DNA of 64,000 nucleotides, from the NCBI GenBank assembly GCA_041987425.1, contig JBHIWP010000001.1, positions 28,837 through 92,836 of the forward strand. The letters are read 5' to 3'. A program made the translations under genes and the position numbers. Of the stretch, positions 17,801 through 25,857 are shown piece after piece; position 1 is the first letter of the stretch; every line of letters begins with the position of its first letter. The stretch comes from Leptofilum sp041987425 (GTDB lineage: Bacteria; Chloroflexota; Anaerolineae; Promineifilales; Promineifilaceae). Under the pieces are notes generated by a model. That model did no database searches. It had not been told where the DNA came from and was given only the letters and a program-made list of their open reading frames with translations.

Positions 17801-20343
17801 CCCTCATCCTCATTCCAATAGAAAAACAGAATTGAATCAGCTTCATCCTCCGTTAGATCATATTGCTCGATATCGAGTTCAAGGGTAACGGGTTGGGCAA
17901 ACTGCGTCACTGGCTCTCCAGTCAGCTCGGAAGTAGCGCTCACATCAAATCGGTTAAGGTTCCCACTATTTTGGGCTACCGCAGCCTGAAAAGGTACGTG
18001 TTCAACAATTAGCGTTTGGGTTATGGCCGTTTCAGGGAAAGTGAGCTGCAAATCCCCTTGAGCCGAAACTACTGTTTGTTCACCAGCCCCCGCGACAACC
18101 GTGTTTGTTACAATAACTGTCTCCTCTAGTCCAAGCTCGATTGCCACGTCATCATCCCTAGCTTGCAAGACAGAAATGTAATCGGTATATCCAAAGGTAA
18201 CCTCCATAGTGTCCGTTGTAACGGCTGTAAGCGTGACCTCATATAAACCAGGGGCTTCATAGGTATGACTGGTTTGCGTCAACGTTTCGGTCACCGTAAT
18301 GCCGTCGCCAAAGCTCCAAATATGTGAATCTGCCGAAGGTGCTACCTCGCTGGTAAACGTAACCGCTTCGGTCAGCCAAACCTGACGTACGTCCGCACTA
18401 AACAGAACGGTCGGGGTAACAACGCTGCTCCCAATCACCTCGGTAATAATATGACTCTCTGTTAGCGCTGGGGCAGTTAATTTAGGAGGTTTTGGTACTA
18501 CTGCATTACCATAATAAAGCCAATAGCTTGTATTACTTTTTGTGAGCGGTGCCTGCAAAGCAAATGTAATCGTTGCTGTAGGGGAAATAACGGAACTAGT
18601 CTGCGTTGGTACAAGAGACCAGTTTTCTCCATTCCAGAACGTAATTCGCAGATCTTGGCCATTCTCCTGTAACTTACCTTCGTTAATTAGAAGGTCGGTA
18701 TCACTTATAGTGGCTGTTACGGTATTATTTACAATATCATAAATGATAGGTACGGAGGGTGTCATAGTTAAGGGTCGTCGATAAGTGAAATCATCGTTCC
18801 ACCAAACGGGTGGCCCATTATCAATTTCTTCTGTAATTGTGATTAATGTGGAGGCGGACAGCTGACTCACAGAATTACTGGCAGTAAGTGTCGCAGTATA
18901 CGTACCAGCAACTGTGAATATATGACCAACGCTGCTTTTGCTGCCACTGTCCTCAACGGTGCCATCTCCAAAGTCCCAGCTATAGACTACATTCGTTCCG
19001 CCCGTAATAGAGGCCCACAATAAAGTCGAATCCCCTGGCATGGTTGGGCTGTCATTAAATATTTCTAAGTCAGTAATGAATTCGTCGCTTGTTGGTGTGG
19101 GCGACGGGGTCCATGTTGGCGTAGCTGTTGCCGTATCCGTTGGTGTTGGGGTCAAAGTCGGGGTTGGCCCACCACCAGTCTGTACAATAAGCTCCGGAGA
19201 ATTAGCCGCCTCTCTGCTGGCAAAGGTAAGTCGAACAGAGGGATCAGTTGTACTAAAGCTTAAATTAACCAGTCCTTCCTCGCTAATGTATGACGTTATA
19301 TCAATATCTGTCCAAGCATCTGCACTTACAACCCCAGATGAGTTAATCGTGCTGCCTAAGGCTGGTGCCGAATCATAGGTAATGCTGTTTTCCTGCCAAC
19401 TGTTGTCTGCTACTTCTTTGACATCAATCCCAGTCGATGAAGTCTCAAGCGAGTACAATCTTAGCGTAGCCGACACAACAGGTCCGTCCAGGCCTTGTAC
19501 ATCAAACTGGAGATAGCTGGTGATTTCTGGTGAAGAGTCGGCAATTAGTGTTTGTATGAAACCATAATTCGTGGTAGATCGATTGCTCAAAACGGCCGCA
19601 TCTGCCACAGGATTAAACGTAAAGGTGCTGCCTCCCCCCGGAAGTGGTGTTAGCGACGCAGTCGCTGTGGGCGTGATTGATGCAGTGGCTGTCGCCGTAT
19701 TGGTTGGTGTAGCCGTCGGTCCATCTGTGGCGGTTGGCGTAGGCGTGGCCGTGTTCGTAGCGGTTGGCGTGCTGGTCGGCGTTGCCCCTGCAGCTGTCTC
19801 GATGAGCAGCTCTGGGGAATTCGGTGAATCCTTGGTGCGAAAGCGTATCGGATTACCGCTGGTAGTGGTAAGCCCAAAACTGTACAAACCATCGCCGGTT
19901 ATATAGTTGGTGACGTCTATCTCCGTCCAGCTGTTGGTCGTTACCACTCCGGAGGTATTAATGACAGAACCCATCGTCGGTGCATTATTGTAAGTAACGG
20001 CCGTTTCATTCCAGCTATTATCGGCCACCGCGTGGACATCAAAGCCAGTCGTGTTATTGCTGCCCATAAACAGCCGCAGCGTGGCGCTGGTAACCGGACT
20101 ATCCAGATTTTGCACATCGAACCGCACGTACCCGCGCTGCTCCGGTGTGGCATCCATCCAGATTAGAGAACTGGTACCAAAATTGGCAGTCGGACTATCA
20201 GCGTCCACATAGGTATCGGCCACCGGGAAGAATGTGTAGTTTGTCGCTACAGCGGCGGAACTTGTCGTCAGAATGGTGAAAACAGCAATAATACATAGAA
20301 CGGTTAAGAACAATATGCGGCGGATAGAAAATCGGTTTGTCAT
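11836..20343 (-). CDS. Giant secreted Rhs/YD-repeat protein with variable C-terminal toxin-like tip
   Basis: A 2835-residue protein with a GGGGG ribosome site. An N-terminal signal segment (hydrophobic residues 10-32, SSAAVA) is followed by two DNRLRE-type beta-sandwich domains (PVADTYVDAD..., PVADAAVLS...). Each is trailed by a Thr/Pro 'TPT' linker. Then come a PKD domain (SWDFGDGTVED), a DUF2341-like domain (WWNDDFTYRRPL), a second PKD (SFGDGITVTET) and an SpvB/Rhs entry segment (GGGVDLITGAATYQYPL). A long YD-repeat tract follows (YDALGRPL, YDSLGRK, YDENGNL). A roughly 400-residue beta-propeller-like block with an Asp-box (SQDGGASWG) is inserted before the final Rhs core (GRWYDPALGRPLQPNP). 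The last 250 or so residues are the variable tip, ending in a glycine-zipper-like hydrophobic stretch (AGVSGIAGGVAGG). The protein is probably an exported contact-dependent toxin. The toxin activity is not recognisable, and the gene looks more AT-rich than the NRPS genes around it. Confidence 0.92.
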   Translation of the reverse strand: MTNRFSIRRILFLTVLCIIAVFTILTTSSAAVATNYTFFPVADTYVDADSPTANFGTSSLIWMDATPEQRGYVRFDVQNLDSPVTSATLRLFMGSNNTTGFDVHAVADNSWNETAVTYNNAPTMGSVINTSGVVTTNSWTEIDVTNYITGDGLYSFGLTTTSGNPIRFRTKDSPNSPELLIETAAGATPTSTPTATNTATPTPTATDGPTATPTNTATATASITPTATASLTPLPGGGSTFTFNPVADAAVLSNRSTTNYGFIQTLIADSSPEITSYLQFDVQGLDGPVVSATLRLYSLETSSTGIDVKEVADNSWQENSITYDSAPALGSTINSSGVVSADAWTDIDITSYISEEGLVNLSFSTTDPSVRLTFASREAANSPELIVQTGGGPTPTLTPTPTDTATATPTWTPSPTPTSDEFITDLEIFNDSPTMPGDSTLLWASITGGTNVVYSWDFGDGTVEDSGSKSSVGHIFTVAGTYTATLTASNSVSQLSASTLITITEEIDNGPPVWWNDDFTYRRPLTMTPSVPIIYDIVNNTVTATISDTDLLINEGKLQENGQDLRITFWNGENWSLVPTQTSSVISPTATITFALQAPLTKSNTSYWLYYGNAVVPKPPKLTAPALTESHIITEVIGSSVVTPTVLFSADVRQVWLTEAVTFTSEVAPSADSHIWSFGDGITVTETLTQTSHTYEAPGLYEVTLTAVTTDTMEVTFGYTDYISVLQARDDDVAIELGLEETVIVTNTVVAGAGEQTVVSAQGDLQLTFPETAITQTLIVEHVPFQAAVAQNSGNLNRFDVSATSELTGEPVTQFAQPVTLELDIEQYDLTEDEADSILFFYWNEDEGLWQPVATTVDFAQGKVWAETDNITEFAVATNYGMGTPPLRRLPSISGGGVDLITGAATYQYPLQVPPGTHGVQPNLSLVYNSGAADTLLDQQAGLVGHGFELAGLGWIQLDVDTGDYYLNLNGVSEKLIQEGSSTSYYTEHPTYWKISFLDGGDNGVDSKYWLVTTQDGTQYRFGFTLKSASSLPHSASSPSQAYRYELEQIQDSYGNTINITYDQHVYVVYDFMTEITASSVSWPISIEYTSNDVATTLGMREIQFIYGQPDPATTNSFGWRADYAGPFTMHDVGPGGEYGPRDALMSIEMYVGGERIRTYLFNYEYYTQGGGTPFGYGPEKYHLMLRGMQEYGASETSYLPKTVLNYAETGHLQVVTNGYGGSVTYGYEKIEAWMAATRVYHNYLGSIEGEEPDTDRWRVRTRAIYDAVSQEVFVTSYNYGGSIFVEGSFKGHQQINITTPENESTTTYHSLGSYYSYPNGRDYAYSALIGQPYRSLNELSTTTFNYVLDGNGTVVVRCSETVMGATAPVLQTCYSYDEYGNVSRIDENNERITAIEYLPPTASQLNSTLPTIVKQFNNGGSVLVSQTDYDYVFYTNSSAIESVTVTKPDLSSAGGPAFITYSHFDLLGNVDESWVGSDLYATSIQYDPTYQTFPDVVSYPDGSQMTFDYDARFGLAMRTGDMRGAQTYYDYDDFGRPELITGENNFVSYTYSDDSISEAVNGLTVNINSFGRTDYLVQSYNGLGQLYQEDLEGNKTGYAYDSQGRPIMHTLPYTDDSNRRELLTTYDALGRPLTVETRDSTDDQFGTDHIKYAYPDWQTVIATDAQGIPTEYRLDAFGRITAVMEGGTTTTQYNYLDNTSDLRLQIVDDAGNQTMITYDSLGRKVSLVDPNMGTWLYSYDQRGNLETQTDARGVVTTMAYDVLGRLTTKSYTIPEGLDIAETAPVSFEYPNHTRTEMWDGSGHTVWQYDPTGLLLQETKTIDGSTFTTSYGYNFGRLQTITYPDGEVITYTFGTANQIIGLVGEDTYLANATYDALGQVQLWDLGGVATQLIQYNATTFRPAFVETTNVNSEVVQDLELFFDKVGRLDWWTDNSQATSLWLNPTYDGLNRLDSIDSNDAAFQQNYEYDAVGNLTDRNGLAFTYGLGERPHLPGTDSEGTEYEYDENGNLVSRLFVDNTIVNYTYDAENRLTQVVSDTVDSVITTTLTYDGNGQLVLQNSGEAQSKLFVNEFMQGTSSDSSGANLSNSSEWSEMPSIAMNGDIPYFVWAEEGDILFYRLDDPAITSPVTIVEETTTANENLTHSYPSITIGTDGTIHVVWNSYLSQVSPYEYLGSDVYYSYSQDGGASWGAPEAVSEAFDIRDYETGPDLWDYLLNAKAHVVTDNENNVHVMWTHNWKPDRDPNSPFGLKTLHRVRLASGSWGDDILILGESDLGSGWVEHNMINGAANAVYAFLHETDSDSSLTHYRIWEDGFWGASQEYVGTVSETAIDELGTIHTLLFDHGSVPVSYLYKTSEAATWSEPEQVGDGFLEGAKLVVSGDGVVNLVYFIYEDETSPAPYSMYYTVRLTENEWTSARNVYAAPSFSWPNAHLVAQGDTLHFVYEYYDWTYQDVLYAHTGSFALEDVVKNYFVGGQQVATRTGNGALYYHLNDPSGTSLLLLDENGDEAGQMVYDAFGGVLTSTMPLAVSDALPGVPDAVTGLVHLGRGRWYDPALGRPLQPNPAGGPPTVPQALNRYTATPLGQPGVFQAAQTNPVGQIIQSSFNQVPGLLAGPPTTAVALHLWAQTIYKSIPSGFGVVQLQGTVRSLRFLDDSFTTVSTRLADGWFSRPFSFFFKGSRMRTAIGRAYIGDTADEIIQFQARLGQRGITARLLSREFDEVIDVAATSASRSVAKGLGEVIGVGIGGLFNAGIQFAYDYDNPYLTGSQKFQRAGVSGIAGGVAGGIGLAAAGVWGGPVGLGVAFTLGVVLELEVVPWVFEKIGAIPTRNLSTLASP
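12628..12843 (-). repeat. 216-bp direct repeat of the Rhs core end (copy 1, inside the full gene)
   Basis: Partner of 11075-11290. It lies at the junction between the conserved Rhs core and the variable tip. The repeat marks the crossover region that would exchange the present tip for the orphan one. Confidence 0.85.
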
Positions 20344-20655
20344 TAGAGACCCCCATAAAATTAAAAAGCTTTACAACACTAAATGTCATTCGGCCGTTTT
20401 TTCTGACAAAATTGCTCAAATTGGTCTGTTTACGCCAGGAACAAGGCGTAGCAAAGCAAAGTGACAAACCGACTATTCTTCAGATCTGAACGACAAGGGC
20501 GAGGGGTGAGAACGAAAACGCAGCGACACGGATTCGGTGTCGTAACGGAGAATCTCGAAGCAAATTTAGATTCGGAGTTTGGACAAATCTTTCTAAATGA
20601 TGAAAGACAATATTGGAAGGCGCTGAGAGGAAGCCGCGCTAATTATCAGGGAAGG
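20344..20655. other. Spacer between the C-PCP-TE gene and the Rhs gene
   Basis: No credible gene here; short open frames on both strands have no ribosome site or recognisable sequence. The spacer must contain the Rhs promoter, since the Rhs gene starts at 20343. I see no clear -35/-10 pair. It forms the right edge of the toxin island. Confidence 0.5.
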
Positions 20656-23163
20656 CTATTCAGCGGCCAGGGCGGCCGTAACGGCCGTAGCCAGAGCCTG
20701 TACGTGCGGCTCGTCTACTAACTGATTGTGGTTGCCAGCAAGGGAATGCACCACGACCTTTTGCGCCACGCGCTGCCAGCCCATAAGGGGGTCTTTGGTG
20801 TCGCGGTAGATGTCGCGGTAGCCATCGCTGGATTTAAAGAGGGTGACCGTGCCCGGATAGAAGGTAGGTACGTAGCAAAAGTAGGCGCGATTGTTGATCA
20901 GGGTGATTTTTTGTACCCGCGCGTCTTCTTGCTCTTGCGGGTTGCCCACGGCCGTTTTCCCCCGCTGCTGTGTTACCTTCCGCGACAAACGATTCTTTTG
21001 ATTGGCCATCATCTGGCGAAAGCCGACCCAGAAGCGATGGCGGTTTTTGATAAACAGCATTTGCTCGCGTTCAGGTGAGAAGCGCAGCATGCGGGCCGTG
21101 AGTTTGGTCGCCAGGCGCACCCACCGCAGCACGGGATGCTGTGCCGGGGTGTCGATAATGCCCACGAAGCAAACATCATGACCCCGCGCCGTGAGCTGCT
21201 GGGCCATCTCAAAGGCTACGGCGCCCCCCATTGAGTAGCCGCCCAGCTGGTAGGGGCCTTCTGGCTGATGGGTCAGCAAGGCTTCTACATAGTGGGCCGC
21301 CATTTCTTCAATTGAGGGATACGGCCGTGTCTTGCCGTCTAATCCCTTGGCCTGAAATGCATAAACGGGCTGCGTATCCGGCAGCCGACGGGCCAGCTTG
21401 GTGAAGACAAGCACGTGCCCCCCGCCGCCATGCACCAGGTAAAGCGGCTTTACCCCGGCAGCCCCTTCCTGAATTTGAACCAGCGTAGGCCACGCTTCTG
21501 CCCCGGACTGCTGGCGCAAAATGTCGGCCAGCTGGGCGATGGTGCCCGCATTGACCAATGTAGCCAGCGGCAGGTATTGGCCGGTAAGCTTTTCGATGTC
21601 GGCAAACAGGTTCATGGCCTGCCATGAGGTGCCGCCCAAGTCGAAATAGTTGTCATGAATGCCTATGCGGGAAAGCCCCAGCACCTCTTCCCACAAATTT
21701 TTCAGATCTAGCTCCAGCCGGTCACGCGGGGGCACGTACCTAGTTTGTTTCGGACCAATGGCTGGGGTCTCATTTTCTATGGGCGCGACGGCCGTGTGCA
21801 GCGCCGACCAGGGCAGGGCTATCTGCGCCAGAGGCTGCTCTACGTCTGCTAAAAAGGCATCAAGCAGGCGGTTGAACATCTGTACGGCCGTTTCTTGCTG
21901 CACGTCGCTAAAGATATCGTTGTGAAAATCAAACTTCAGCACCAGCACGCCGCTGCCTTCAAAATCATGAACGTGCAGGGCAAAGCTGTCGCTGCTGTGG
22001 CCGGTTCCCAGATGCCTGTACCTTATCGCCTGGCCGTCAAAGGTCAGCAACGGCCGTGTATGGTAGTTAAACATCAGGTCGTGGGCCTTGTTCTTCAATG
22101 AAATGCTGGAGCCATGCTGGGCAAAGCGCATGGCGCCCCGAGTTTGCTGCTTCAATTTTTGCACCAGAGAAGCCAGCGTTTCTTCCTGTTCAATGTCCAC
22201 CACAAAGGGACAAAGCTCCATGAGCAGGCCAATGGTCTGCCGAAACGCCTGGGTTGGCCGGTTGTGCATGGGAGCCAAAAAGGTAAGCCGCTCGTTGCCG
22301 GTGAGATGGTGCACCAGGGCAAAGAAAAGCGCAGCCAGCAAATTAAACATGGTCAATTCGACTGTCAAATCCCGAAATTCAGCCTGCTCGGCCATCGCCT
22401 TTAATTTGGCCGTTCGCTCTTCATCCAGGTTGAACTCTACCCGGGTAGCGTGGCTGCTTTTTTTGCTGGCGGATTGGCTAAAGAAGCGCAAGGGCTGCAC
22501 GGTCTTGTCTAGCTTTTGCTGCCAATGCCGCTCCGCGCGTTCAAACTGGGGAGAATCCCGATAGGCGCGCTCAACGTCGCAATACTTTTGAAAAGGAATA
22601 ATGGGCAGTAAAGCATGCGCTCCATCGGGATAAATGAAGCTTTTATAAATGCGAGCAATGACGCGATAGACGTAAAACGCAGAAACGGCGTCGGCAATGA
22701 GGTGATGCTGGTTTTGCAGCCAGAGATAGGCTTCCGGGCCAACTTTTGCCAGGGCAAACTGCACCAGAGCCGTAAATGGATCAAAGGGTGTGGCGGCCAC
22801 CTGGTACAGCCATTTTTGCGCCGCCTCGTGTGGATTCTCTTCAGCGGAAAAATCCTTAATCTTTATCGGCGCTATAGCCTGGGGCTGGACAACCTGCTGG
22901 GGCACGCCATCGACCACCTGAATAATGGTGCGCAGCGCCTCGCTTTGGTCCATGGCCGACTGTACGGCCGCACAAAACAGTTCTACGTCCAGGGCCCGGG
23001 GAATATCGAAAAGCAGCGGGGCGGCATACAGCGGCACGTCTGGCCGCATCTGGTAGCCTGTCCAGTAGAGCATCTGCATGCGCGTCAGGTTAGAACGGGC
23101 ATACAGATCACCTGCTATTTCTTTTTCTGATACGGCCGTTGCTTTCGTCAAATTCGCTTGCAT
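20656..23163 (-). CDS. A-less NRPS protein: condensation - PCP - thioesterase (Ser nucleophile)
   Basis: An 835-residue protein with no adenylation domain. The condensation domain (about 22-450) has motif HHLIADA, with His153/His154 and Asp158 but Ala in place of the usual Gly. The PCP carries Ser513 in LGGTSWQ. The type I thioesterase (about 570-830) has nucleophile Ser644 in GYSMGG and a C-terminal His in AGNHNQL. It is a paralogue of the protein at 23192-25720, 28 bp upstream in the same direction, so the pair arose by duplication. The PCP must be loaded in trans or used as an acceptor by some other route. Nearby candidate donors are the pyrrole-type carrier (27058-27297) and the NRPS proteins further upstream. 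It may build an amide or ester and release the product (inference). Confidence 0.9.
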   Translation of the reverse strand: MQANLTKATAVSEKEIAGDLYARSNLTRMQMLYWTGYQMRPDVPLYAAPLLFDIPRALDVELFCAAVQSAMDQSEALRTIIQVVDGVPQQVVQPQAIAPIKIKDFSAEENPHEAAQKWLYQVAATPFDPFTALVQFALAKVGPEAYLWLQNQHHLIADAVSAFYVYRVIARIYKSFIYPDGAHALLPIIPFQKYCDVERAYRDSPQFERAERHWQQKLDKTVQPLRFFSQSASKKSSHATRVEFNLDEERTAKLKAMAEQAEFRDLTVELTMFNLLAALFFALVHHLTGNERLTFLAPMHNRPTQAFRQTIGLLMELCPFVVDIEQEETLASLVQKLKQQTRGAMRFAQHGSSISLKNKAHDLMFNYHTRPLLTFDGQAIRYRHLGTGHSSDSFALHVHDFEGSGVLVLKFDFHNDIFSDVQQETAVQMFNRLLDAFLADVEQPLAQIALPWSALHTAVAPIENETPAIGPKQTRYVPPRDRLELDLKNLWEEVLGLSRIGIHDNYFDLGGTSWQAMNLFADIEKLTGQYLPLATLVNAGTIAQLADILRQQSGAEAWPTLVQIQEGAAGVKPLYLVHGGGGHVLVFTKLARRLPDTQPVYAFQAKGLDGKTRPYPSIEEMAAHYVEALLTHQPEGPYQLGGYSMGGAVAFEMAQQLTARGHDVCFVGIIDTPAQHPVLRWVRLATKLTARMLRFSPEREQMLFIKNRHRFWVGFRQMMANQKNRLSRKVTQQRGKTAVGNPQEQEDARVQKITLINNRAYFCYVPTFYPGTVTLFKSSDGYRDIYRDTKDPLMGWQRVAQKVVVHSLAGNHNQLVDEPHVQALATAVTAALAAE

Positions 23164-23191
23164 TCCCAGATCGCCTCTAAGTTTCCAAACT

Positions 23192-25720
23192 TTACACAGG
23201 TGCCCCTTGTTTTTCGCGGGCCTGGTCTAAACTTTGTTGCAAATAACGCGCCAGCTTGGCAACATGCGGCTTGTGCAACATGCTGCTGTGGGAACCCGAA
23301 ACTGTGCGCAAGGTAATGGGTCGGTTTACATAATCTACCCACTCATTGGCGTTGTTGGCCGGGTTCAATAGTGGTCGACTTTGGGCCTCAAAGACAATCA
23401 CCTCGCCGTCATACCCTGCATGTGTGTACTCAATCAGGGCCTCCAAATGGGCCTCAATTAACTTTTGCCGATATTGTGGCAAATCGTCTGCCTGGTCGAT
23501 CACGTCCGTTGCCGTCATATTGTCTTCTTCCGACGCTGCGCTAATTTTTCGCCAGAGTGCGCGCAGAGCAACGCGCCCTTTGCGCCGCACGCGCGAGGAA
23601 ATTTCACCCCCGCCCAGGCGCATGAACTCGCGCAGCCAGTAGGGGCTGTTCTGCACAAAATCAACAATGAAACGGCCGTTTAGCGGAGCGCGTTCACTAA
23701 AGTTGGCGGGGGGCGGATCGATCACCGTAAGAATGGGCACCTCTTCGCCATCAGCCTGAAGCTGCCGGGCAACCTCGTAAGCAATATCTCCGCCCATGCA
23801 GTAGCCGCCTAAGTAGTAGGGGCCAACGGGCTGCACCTGCCGAATTTGCTGCACATAAAAAGCTGCCATGTCTTCCAGGCGATTAAATGGCTCTGCTTCG
23901 CCATCCAGGCCCCGGGCCTGCACGCCATAGAAAGGCTGCTCGTCATCCATCAGGTCCGCCAGGTCTTTCAGCCACAAAATATCCCCGGTGACGCCGTGAA
24001 TACAGAAGAATGGCGGCTTGCTGCCGCTGGTGCGAATAGGCACCATTGATGTCCAGGTTTGGCCGTCTTCCCCCTGGCGAATCAGGTCGGCCAGGGCCGA
24101 AATGGAGGGCGCCTGAAACAGCGTGGCCAGCGGCAAATTGTGCCCGGTAACGGACTGCATCTCTGTAAAGAGGCGTACGGCCGTCCAGGAGTTGCCTCCC
24201 AGATCAAAAAAGTCATCATAAATGCCAATACCAGCTTCCCCCAGCACATTTTCCCAAACGCCTACAAGCTGCTCTTCCAGCTCGTCACGAGGGGCAGCGT
24301 AGGCCGGTTTTCCGCTTTCCGTGTCACCAGCTTTGGCCGCGCCATTGGCATAGGAGGTGGTGGAAACGGCCGTTGGCAGCGCCAGCTCATCCAGGGGAGT
24401 GTCTACATCAGCCAGATAGGCATCCAAAATTTGCTTAAAAGCAGCCAGCGTTAAGTCACGCTCCGCCTGGCTAAAAACATCTTCATGAAAGTCAAAGAAG
24501 AAGGTCAAGTTGCCGTCCACTTCAAATTCATGCACGTGCAGAGCAAAGCTGTCGCTGCCCGCGTGGGGATGCACCAGCGTCTGTTCTACGGGTTTATCCT
24601 CAAACAGAAGCTCGGGCCGGTGATGAAAGTTAAACATGATGTCCAGCAGCTTGCTTTCCATGGCAACGGCCGTGCCATACTGATAATGAATCAGCGTTTG
24701 CTGGAGCGATTTGCTCACTTTCTTGGTCAGCGTGGCAAACGTTTCGCCCTCTTCCATTTCTACTACCACGGGGCAAATTTCCATCAGCAGGCCAATGGTG
24801 CGCTTCATGGGCTTGGTGGGGCGGTTGTGAAAGGGCATCATGGTTGCCAGACGTTGGTTTCCCGTCATGTAGTGCAGCTGGGCAAAGTAGATGGTCAGCA
24901 GCACGTTCAACATGCCCAAATCGTAGGTCATCTTAATGACGCCGGGGCGCTGCATGGCATCCTTCAGCTTTTTAGAACGTTCGGAATCCAGCTTGAAGGC
25001 GACGCGCTGCATCCGATGGCTCTTTTTTTGGTGGGAACGGCCGTAAAACCGGAGCGGCTCTATGCCGTCCGCCAGCTGCTTCCGCCAGAAAGCGCCCGAT
25101 TTCTCATATCGGGGTGAAGCGGTATACCCTTTTTCAAACTCAACGTACGCCTCAAATGCGGGGATGTCTGTCTTTGGCGTCATGGTTCCCTGCTCTTTGG
25201 CTTCGGCATACAGGCTCATGACGCGGCGATAGACGATAAAAACAGAAGCGGCATCGACTATCATGTGATGCTGATTGATGTACCAAAAATAAGCATCTTC
25301 TGCCAGCTTAATCAGTACGATGTCATAAGCGCATTGGCTAATGTCCAGCGCCAGCTGGCTGCGGGCATTCAACCACTCCTGCAGAAACGCTTCCGGAGCG
25401 GCTTCAGTGGAAAAATCAAGCTGTTCCAATGCCTTGGGCGGCTCGGGCAAGACAACACGCCAGGGCACGCCATCCTGGTTGCGTACAACGGTGCGCATGG
25501 CATCACTACCCTGTATTACTTTGGCAACGGCCGTTGCGAATAAATCAACATCAATTGGCGCATTGAGCCGAAACGTGACGATGACGTTGAACAAGGGTGA
25601 ACTAGGGCGCAGGCTTTGGCCAACCCAATAGATCATTTGCAGCTTGGTTAAATTGGAGTTGGCGTAGATATCTTTTCGACTTTGCCTGGACATCTTTTCT
25701 AGTGAAGCTGTTGCTTGCAT
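23192..25720 (-). CDS. A-less NRPS protein: condensation - PCP - thioesterase (Cys nucleophile)
   Basis: An 842-residue paralogue of the next gene with the same layout. The condensation domain (about 20-440) has His151/His152 and Asp156 in HHMIVDA. The PCP has Ser511 in LGGNSWT. The thioesterase (about 565-835) has GYCMGG, so the nucleophile is Cys641, not Ser, with the C-terminal His in SGSHSSML. There is no adenylation domain. The ribosome site AGGGG lies 7 nt before the ATG, just after a terminator-like hairpin that separates it from the halopyrrole cassette. Cys thioesterases of this type occur in NRPS systems; what this one releases is unknown. Confidence 0.9.
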   Translation of the reverse strand: MQATASLEKMSRQSRKDIYANSNLTKLQMIYWVGQSLRPSSPLFNVIVTFRLNAPIDVDLFATAVAKVIQGSDAMRTVVRNQDGVPWRVVLPEPPKALEQLDFSTEAAPEAFLQEWLNARSQLALDISQCAYDIVLIKLAEDAYFWYINQHHMIVDAASVFIVYRRVMSLYAEAKEQGTMTPKTDIPAFEAYVEFEKGYTASPRYEKSGAFWRKQLADGIEPLRFYGRSHQKKSHRMQRVAFKLDSERSKKLKDAMQRPGVIKMTYDLGMLNVLLTIYFAQLHYMTGNQRLATMMPFHNRPTKPMKRTIGLLMEICPVVVEMEEGETFATLTKKVSKSLQQTLIHYQYGTAVAMESKLLDIMFNFHHRPELLFEDKPVEQTLVHPHAGSDSFALHVHEFEVDGNLTFFFDFHEDVFSQAERDLTLAAFKQILDAYLADVDTPLDELALPTAVSTTSYANGAAKAGDTESGKPAYAAPRDELEEQLVGVWENVLGEAGIGIYDDFFDLGGNSWTAVRLFTEMQSVTGHNLPLATLFQAPSISALADLIRQGEDGQTWTSMVPIRTSGSKPPFFCIHGVTGDILWLKDLADLMDDEQPFYGVQARGLDGEAEPFNRLEDMAAFYVQQIRQVQPVGPYYLGGYCMGGDIAYEVARQLQADGEEVPILTVIDPPPANFSERAPLNGRFIVDFVQNSPYWLREFMRLGGGEISSRVRRKGRVALRALWRKISAASEEDNMTATDVIDQADDLPQYRQKLIEAHLEALIEYTHAGYDGEVIVFEAQSRPLLNPANNANEWVDYVNRPITLRTVSGSHSSMLHKPHVAKLARYLQQSLDQAREKQGAPV

Positions 25721-25747
25721 ACAAATCCCCTACCAAAACAAGAACAA

Positions 25748-25766
25748 GGTTGCTCTGCCAGCAACC
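25748..25766 (-). terminator. Terminator-like hairpin after the acyltransferase gene
   Basis: On the minus strand GGTTGCT-ggcag-AGCAACC forms a 7-bp stem followed by TTGTTCTTGTTTT. Two further hairpins precede it: arms 25765-25772/25781-25788 (CCTCCTGT/ACAGGAGG) and arms 25798-25808/25842-25852 (AGTAAAAGCGG/CCGCTTTTACT). The cluster of stems lies between the acyltransferase stop (25858) and the next start (25720). It probably terminates or attenuates the cassette transcript. Confidence 0.5.
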
Positions 25767-25857
25767 TCCTGTCGTTATTTACAGGAGGTGCGCAGCAAGT
25801 AAAAGCGGGAAAGTTTTTGAAATCAAGGAAGCGCGATTCGTCCGCTTTTACTCAAGC

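Noticed and set aside
19050..19800. Repetitive GTTGGTGTTGG-like DNA that first looked like a repeat array
   Set aside because: It encodes the two Thr/Pro linkers of the Rhs protein; unit lengths are irregular and there are no spacers, so it is not a CRISPR.
20461..20721. Plus-strand open frame of 86 residues at the right edge of the toxin island
   Set aside because: It reads across the end of the C-PCP-TE gene in the opposite strand, has no ribosome site and low-complexity basic sequence.
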